A stretch of 64,000 nucleotides of DNA from Molanna angustata (Eukaryota; Arthropoda; Insecta; Trichoptera; Molannidae): positions 11,969,089 through 12,033,088 of the forward strand of contig OY754977.1 of assembly GCA_963576475.1 (NCBI GenBank). Reading direction: 5' to 3'. Position numbers and translations under genes: made by a program. Under the pieces are notes generated by a model that saw only the letters and a program-made list of their open reading frames with translations, made no database searches and had not been told where the DNA came from. This document shows, one piece after another, positions 1 to 64,000 of the stretch. How positions within the stretch are numbered: the first letter of the stretch is position 1; every line of letters starts with the position of its first letter.

Positions 1-823
1 CAATCCGATTGCTGTACTGCCACAAATAAATCCGTTTAATACGATGCGAATTTGTAGATGCTGTATAAATCCTTCTATTGTCATTAAGGGGTTATAGTAG
101 ACTATAGTATATTTTGAAAATAATTTCCACAGTACTCTCAAAAGATATGTCTTTGAAATAAAGAACAGTTTGTATTTACATCTTTATTCTATTTCATGAG
201 TTTTTTCAAAATTTGATATTTCTTCAATGCCATTTTATGAAAGTGATGTGCCTTTTTACTAATTTGAAAATAAATATTTCAAATTTTAAGTTTCCTGAGC
301 TTGGGGTCACTTTGAAATATTTGACAGTTAAAAAATTGAGAAATGACACGCAACGTCTGATCACGGCTGGAGTCTACAGAAGATAAACGCGCGGCGGCTC
401 GACCGTTCCTTATAACGGCGGCTCGCCTGGAGGGGGTGGGCTAGCTGGCTCGGCCCGCCACATCCCCTTGGGTTAGTGCGGAGTAAAAAAGATAAAACCT
501 ATCAGTGCCGAAAAAGTAACATAAAAGCAAAATATTATTGAGTGATTTCATAGTTAAATAGATTTATGTGTTATAACATAATTTCTCGATTTATATTAGC
601 TTTGGCGAACAAATAAATTATATTATTAAAATAAAAAAGCATCAACTTAAAAATTCATAAAATTATTTTTTTATTTAAGCTGATGAAATTTACGCACCCA
701 CTGTTTGACACAATTCAAAGACAAGAATATGGCTATTTTTATTTTTCTTCTGGTAGGACTGTTTTAGGTTGTCTGCCTGATATATTTATTTCTCGAAATT
801 TTTTATATGACCTATGTTTACTC
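1..823. other. intron or upstream DNA, no gene seen
   Basis: This AT-rich stretch has no exon I can support. A GC-rich block at about 385-480 (rich in CGGCGGCTCG and GGCTCGGCCCGCC words) stands out from the surroundings and may be the end of an old repeat. It lies upstream of the first recognisable Crag exon and is probably intronic. Confidence 0.5.
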
Positions 824-1597
824 GATTACATGAAAATTCTTCGAAACACAATTGTTCGAATGCGCAATTGTACGAATAACAATTTATCGAAAATCAGTTA
901 TCAGAATGACAATTGTCCGAAAGCAAATTATTCGAACTAACATTTGTTGGAAAACCAATTGACCGAATTTAATAAATTTTTGTGTCATTATGTTGCCTCT
1001 TTTGACATATTTGTTGCCAGTAAAATATATTCGGTAAAGACTATTATTACCTGTTGTATTATTGTTGGGTACGTATGCTTGCACATTTTTAATAACTGAT
1101 GTTTGACAGCGCGGTGCGTCGCCATGTTGTTTATTCCATAGATTTTTATTATCGCGCCTTTGTCGTTTTGGTTGGCAACATATTTCAGTTTTCCTCACAA
1201 TTCAACACATCCTAAATAACTTTTCTCTAAATCCAAATAAACAAAATGTTTTTTACGACAAATAAATCCGAAAACAATTCACATTAGTCGTTATTCTCTA
1301 TGGAAAAACGATGTACTAAAACGTCAAAAATCCCCCGGAAAAATGCCTCACTTCGTTTCATACAAAATTTGCAAACTTCGACATCTGGCATATTATAGTA
1401 AAAATCTATGGTTTATTCCTCTCACAATACTACCAACATGACGTCATAAAAATTCGAACAATTGTAATTTCTGATAATTGTAAGTTCGGAAAATTGTTTT
1501 TCGAAAAAATGTGATTCGAATAATTGCCATTCGTAAAATTGATTTTCGTAAAATGGAGCATTCGAATAATTGTTTTTCGAATAATTTTCCTGTCACC
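824..1597. mobile_element. TIR element built from iterated TTCGAA/AATTG 12-mers
   Basis: The element is flanked by a perfect 9-bp direct repeat TGTTTACTC (815-823 and 1598-1606). Its left end begins GATTACATGAAAATTCTTCG and the reverse complement of its right end begins GGTGACAGGAAAATTATTCG, so the ends are inverted repeats with scattered mismatches over about 40 bp. The left arm carries about eight degenerate copies of CAATTGTTCGAA and the right arm about nine copies of TTCGAATAATTG, spaced roughly 15-20 bp. No transposase is present, so it is non-autonomous. A 9-bp duplication and long inverted ends suit a Mutator-like or related superfamily, but the class is inference. Confidence 0.65.
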
Positions 1598-1606
1598 TGT
1601 TTACTC

Positions 1607-1981
1607 TCAATATTCCTAAATTCGAAAAATATCTCGCATTATCAATTTTTTCCATATTGTGTTTTTGGGACAGCAATTTTTTTTTTATGAAAATGTGAAG
1701 ACATCAACACTTTGAAATTTAACATTTAAAAAAACATGGCTCTACCTGCAGCCATTTTGTAAACTGTATTTGTTACCTAAAATTCAATTCAACAGGAAAA
1801 AATCTTTGCTGATAAAATAAACTTTTTCTATATTGGATGAATCTTAAAGATCATGCAAAAAGTGGAAAAATCTACCTTTCTATTTTCTTTGAAATGTTGG
1901 TTATTTTGTAATTAGTCCCACTTAACACTTTAAAATACTTTTCCAGAATACATTGTGACAATTGATAAATGATTGTTCCAG
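1607..1981 (+). other. intron ahead of the first visible Crag exon
   Basis: AT-rich intronic sequence that ends in the acceptor TTGTTCCAG directly before the exon at 1982. Nothing else is recognisable in it. Confidence 0.6.
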
Positions 1982-60558
<58,577 letters not shown>

Positions 60559-60875
60559 GTGAGTTGTTTTCTAAATGTTAATATTAATGATATTGTTTAA
60601 TTTCTACTTTACAAATTCATAGTATTGTTGGTGGAAATGTTCCCGAAAAATATTTAAAAAAATCTGTTATATAATTTCTACTTGAAATATTAAAATGTAT
60701 CTATGCTCCATTTTATTTTTTCTATATAACAGTTAGTAACGCAATTTATCATTCAAGAAAGAAAACTTGTTATGGCTAATTCGATTTTATAATATTTTTA
60801 CATGGTCCTTCGAGCTGGGTCATAATTACACTACCTACTGAATAATTAATAATACTTCATAGATACAACATTAAT

Positions 60876-61052
60876 TAATTCCAAGAGCGTTGCCAGCCCA
60901 AGGCCCAGGGGGGGGGGGCAATTTAACCCATTCATAGGCTATTCTTCGTATACCCTATATTATGGAGGATAAGAAAAATATGAATTGTTACATTTTTTTT
61001 TAATCTCTAGGGGGGGGCAGCCGCCCCCCCTTGGCGACACCCTTGATTAATT
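60876..61052. mobile_element. small degraded TIR element with G/C runs
   Basis: The left end TTCCAAGAGCGTTGCCAGCC resembles the complement of the right end TTGGCGACACCCTTGATTAA. Each end is next to a G/C homopolymer (G12 at 60909, CCGCCCCCCC at 61021). No coding sequence. Confidence 0.55.
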
Positions 61053-61117
61053 CATTCATTTGTGTCTGATCCAATTTTCTGGTTAGTATTACAATGAAAT
61101 AAGAAGATCAAAATAAG

Positions 61118-61795
61118 TAGAGGGAATATTTTATTCTTATTTAAGTAGAGAGAATATTTATTCTTATTTAAGTAGAGGGAATATTTATTCTTATTTAAGT
61201 AGAGGGAATATTTATTCTTATTTAAGTAGAGGGAATATTTTATTCTTATTTAAGTAGAGAGAATATTTATTCTTATTTAAGTAGAGGGAATATTTATTCT
61301 TATTTAAGTAGAGGGAATATTTATTCTTATTTAAGTAGAGAGAATATTTATTCTTATTTAAGTAGAGGGAATATTTATTCTTATTTAAGTAGAGAGAATA
61401 TTTATTCTTATTTAAGTAGAGGGAATATTTATTCTTATTTAAGTAGAGGGAATATTTATTCTTATTTAAGTAGAGGGAATATTTTATTCTTATTTAAGTA
61501 GAGAGAATATTTATTCTTATTTAAGTAGAGGGAATATTTATTCTTATTTAAGTAGAGAGAATATTTATTCTTATTTAAGTAGAGGGAATATTTATTCTTA
61601 TTTAAGTAGAGAGAATATTTATTCTTATTTAAGTAGAGGGAATATTTATTCTTATTTAAGTAGAGGGAATATTTATTCTTATTTAATTAGAGGGAATATT
61701 TATTCTTATTTAAGCAGAGGGAATATTTATTCTTATTTAAGCAGAGGGAATATTTATTCTTATTTAAGTAGAGGGAATATTTATTCTTATTTAAC
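61118..61795. repeat. 27-bp minisatellite, about 25 units
   Basis: Units TTAAGTAGAGGGAATATTTA plus TTCTTAT. Variants are GAGAGAA versus GAGGGAA, an extra T (ATTTTATTC), and late GCAGAGGG/TTAGAGGG units. The extra-T and GAGAGAA variants recur in blocks, suggesting higher-order duplication. Confidence 0.96.
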
Positions 61796-61799
61796 AGAA

Positions 61800-62117
61800 T
61801 AAAAAAAATTTAAGTGGTGTACACAAAGTTGTCTTATTTATTTTGATTAAATATGTCGCCACAAAGTAATAATTCGTTCATAGAAAAAGTGAAATAAGAA
61901 GAATTTCTGTACACTTTTAATGTAGATTACGTCTTTTGTCTCGATAATTAAACATTATACTATCAGATTTGAAAATTTATTCTTAAAAAGAATGTTCCTC
62001 AACAGATTACTTGAAGTTTTTTTTTATTCCTATGTAAAATTTCAACTGTTTGATTTGTTAATATATACTTTTTTTTAAATTAATTTAATTTTTGGCGTTC
62101 CACCCGATATCGAGTGA
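61800..62117. other. intron after Crag exon 25, no gene
   Basis: AT-rich sequence between the 27-bp minisatellite and an M3 element. Nothing recognised. Confidence 0.45.
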
Positions 62118-62629
62118 TATAGGCCCAGTATTTCAGTCGGCCCTTAGGAGTTTAACTCAAGTTTAACAAAAATATTGCGTATTTCAGTACCTAATCTTCC
62201 CTTAAATACGTCACTAAACGACAAATATTTAACTCAACGTTTCTGGCGGATCGCGTGTCTTAATCTTGAGTTAAGTATTGTTTCTAGTCTTTTTCGCCAG
62301 GTGGCGTACTAATCGCCGCACGCTTTAATGTTTTATTTCATTTTATACTACAAATAACTATGCATAATAATTATAATCATGATTTATTTTTGTTGTTAAA
62401 ATAAAAGACTTGATATAGAAGTGGTTCATGTATTTAATATTTATTTTCTTTTTTACATAATTATGATGTATTGCCTGACAACAAACGAAATAAACTGTCA
62501 GCCATAATGAAACGTCAGGCACGCAACTTTATTTTTGCGATGTTTTTTCATCCCTCTTTTTAAATTGATCCATCCTGTTTCTATATATATAATATGTATT
62601 CTTAAATTTTCTACATAAGGGCCCGCTCA
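62118..62629. mobile_element. TIR element, family M3, left part
   Basis: Left end ATAGGCCCAGTATTTCAGTC and interior AATACGTCACTAAACGACAA, TTTCTGGCGGATCGCG and CTGTCAGCCATAATGAAACG, as in 43007-43884. It stops abruptly at TTTTCTACATAAG, where the complete copy continues ATATTAC. The next element begins there. Confidence 0.8.
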
Positions 62630-62980
62630 CATTGGATACGAATTTGGTCGTACGTAAACGTACGATGCTGGTCGTACGAATCGAGTGCGCGCACTGGCTT
62701 GCTCACATTGGATACGAATTCACATCGTACGTATACGTACGATACTGGTCGAGTGCGCGCACTAGATACGGCTTTCTCCGATTTTTGATACGAATTTGAT
62801 CGTACGTCGACGTACGATGCTGGTCATACAATTTTATGTATTTAAGATTTGGTACACGGATAACAAACAAACAATACACATAAACATAATATCAATCACA
62901 ACAAAGCTACCGTGCATACAAAAATCACACAAGGCACAGCCTCTCTGTGGGTTAGCCAATTTTTTTTTTAGATAAAAATG

Positions 62981-63147
62981 AATATGTCCTTGTTAAACAA
63001 GTACATATACATCTTCCTACGTTCCCTAAAATAAGAAAATAAATGCTTGTGCTATAGGTGAACGAAATTGGTTGAGGTAGGATTCAAACTCGCGACCACT
63101 GGATTACTAGCCCAGCGCGCTAATCGCTCTGCCATCGACCCATCTAA
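62981..63147 (-). repeat. SINE S2, reverse copy 2
   Basis: Nearly the same sequence as 48925-49085, with TAGATGGGTCGATGGCAGAG, TAGCGCGCTGGGC and GGTCGCGAGTTTGAATCC on the minus strand. It is inserted in the CGTACG element. Confidence 0.85.
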
Positions 63148-63194
63148 TTTTATTCCCATTTATTTATTTATTCATTTATTTAATATTTCTTCTC

Positions 63195-63395
63195 GGGCAA
63201 CTAACAGATACTATGTCAAATATTTATTTAACACGCACCCAATAACAAGTTGCCACATTCTTGAGACTTACGATATTAGTCGTCTCACAGATCCAGACTG
63301 AAAACACAATTAAAAACTGTGCCTCCACCGGGAATCGAACCCGGGACCTTTGGATCAGCAGTCAGATACCCAACCAACTGAGCAACGAAGGCCGA
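63195..63395 (-). repeat. SINE S3, reverse copy
   Basis: Complement: GTCGGCCTTCGTTGCTCAGT, GGTCCCGGGTTCGATTCCCG (perfect B box), GAGGCACAGTTTTTAATTGT, TTTCAGTCTGGATCTGTGAG, ending ACATAGTATCTGTTAGTTGC. It is the best-preserved S3 copy in the window. Confidence 0.87.
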
Positions 63396-64000
63396 CAATT
63401 GTAATATATATAGACAAAATTATCTTTTTTATAACATTTTATAATAACATATTCTCTTCACATAGCACAAAACATCACAAAACCTTGGGGTAATTATAAA
63501 AAACAGGTAACAACACATGAAGAGAAATTTAAAATAACAGTTTACAAAGATAAAAATTCCAAGTCATAAAAAAATATTTAGTTATTTGAATTCGGATCAA
63601 ATTGCATAACGTAATCAGAAATCTCATAAACATTTGTGTCCAAAAACAAAATTTTCTGTATCCATTTATGTGTAATCAAAGTACGAACGGAGCAAAATAT
63701 CCAAACAAGTATGGATCGAATTCGTATGTCGGAACTATACGCACGTCAACGTACGACTAACTCGCACCCAGTGTGAGCACTCTCATAGTGCTCAAAGGAA
63801 CGGGATTATTCGTGCGTTTTCGACGTTTTCGTACGTATTCGGACGACTGAATTTCGTACGTAAACGTATCCAATGTGAGCATGTCCATGAGCGAACTCAG
63901 ACGTCGTAACAATTCGTGCGTATACGTACGACCACAGTACGACTACGTACGATCACGTACGACCAACTCGCATCCAGTGTGAGCACTCTCATAGTACATC

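Larger units (their letters stand above)
62629..64000. mobile_element. CGTACG-palindrome element with inverted ends, partial
   Basis: Starts GGGCCCGCTCACATTGGATA and repeats GCTCACATTGGATACGAATT, GTCGTACGTAAACGTACGA and GAGTGCGCGCACT in the left arm. The right part has the inverted words CGTATCCAATGTGAGC (63864-63879), CATCCAGTGTGAGC and many CGTACG-centred palindromes. Two SINEs sit inside. No transposase frame is visible and the right end is beyond 64000. Confidence 0.7.

Noticed and set aside
63300..63395. Possible functional tRNA gene
   Set aside because: A and B boxes are good but acceptor and anticodon stems do not pair, and the sequence continues into the S3 SINE body shared by other copies.

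Overview
This window is eukaryotic nuclear DNA, almost certainly from an insect. It is AT-rich, contains no compact operon-like genes, and consists of one host gene split by long introns packed with transposable elements. Lepidoptera is the best guess. The support is a Helitron with the 3' end stem, TTGCCGG and CTAG, LINE tails of the type TGGTTGGAAGAAATTGCC..GGCAATAAGCCCGCC, and frequent TACCTACTTAC-like words. The order is an inference.

Host gene: 25 consecutive exons on the + strand (1982-60558) encode an internal ~1,207 codons of a DENND4/Crag-type Rab guanine-nucleotide exchange factor. All 25 exon phases join in one open frame. The exons cover the DENN module (about 1982-15179), a PPR-like helical segment (15348-22853), a serine-rich linker (24207-53730) and a CxxC..CxxC zinc-ribbon-like C-terminal part (59452-60558). 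The start and the last exons lie outside the window.

Layout: 1-16 kb holds the DENN exons, with a terminal-inverted-repeat element made of iterated 12-mers (824-1597), a 63/55-bp minisatellite, LINE 3' fragments, MITEs and SINEs. 16-22 kb is an intron with a 68-bp satellite-like array. 22-26 kb holds three exons and CR1-like LINE pieces. 26.3-42.6 kb is one giant intron with a complete non-autonomous Helitron, a triple nest (unclassified repeat containing an RTE-like LINE containing a non-autonomous LTR retrotransposon), a 548-bp GT microsatellite and several copies of an unclassified repeat. 42.6-53.7 kb carries the linker exons among SINEs and minisatellites. 53.7-59.3 kb is a nearly full-length antisense LOA/I-group LINE with ORF1 and an ORF2 broken by one frameshift. 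59.4-60.6 kb holds the zinc-ribbon exons around an RT-associated protein fragment. 60.6-64 kb holds a 27-bp minisatellite and a CGTACG-palindrome element nested in a MITE.

The host gene would be a single cytosolic Rab GEF. The other coding stretches belong to retrotransposons and are mostly decayed. I found no rRNA gene, functional tRNA gene or CRISPR array, and no second host gene.
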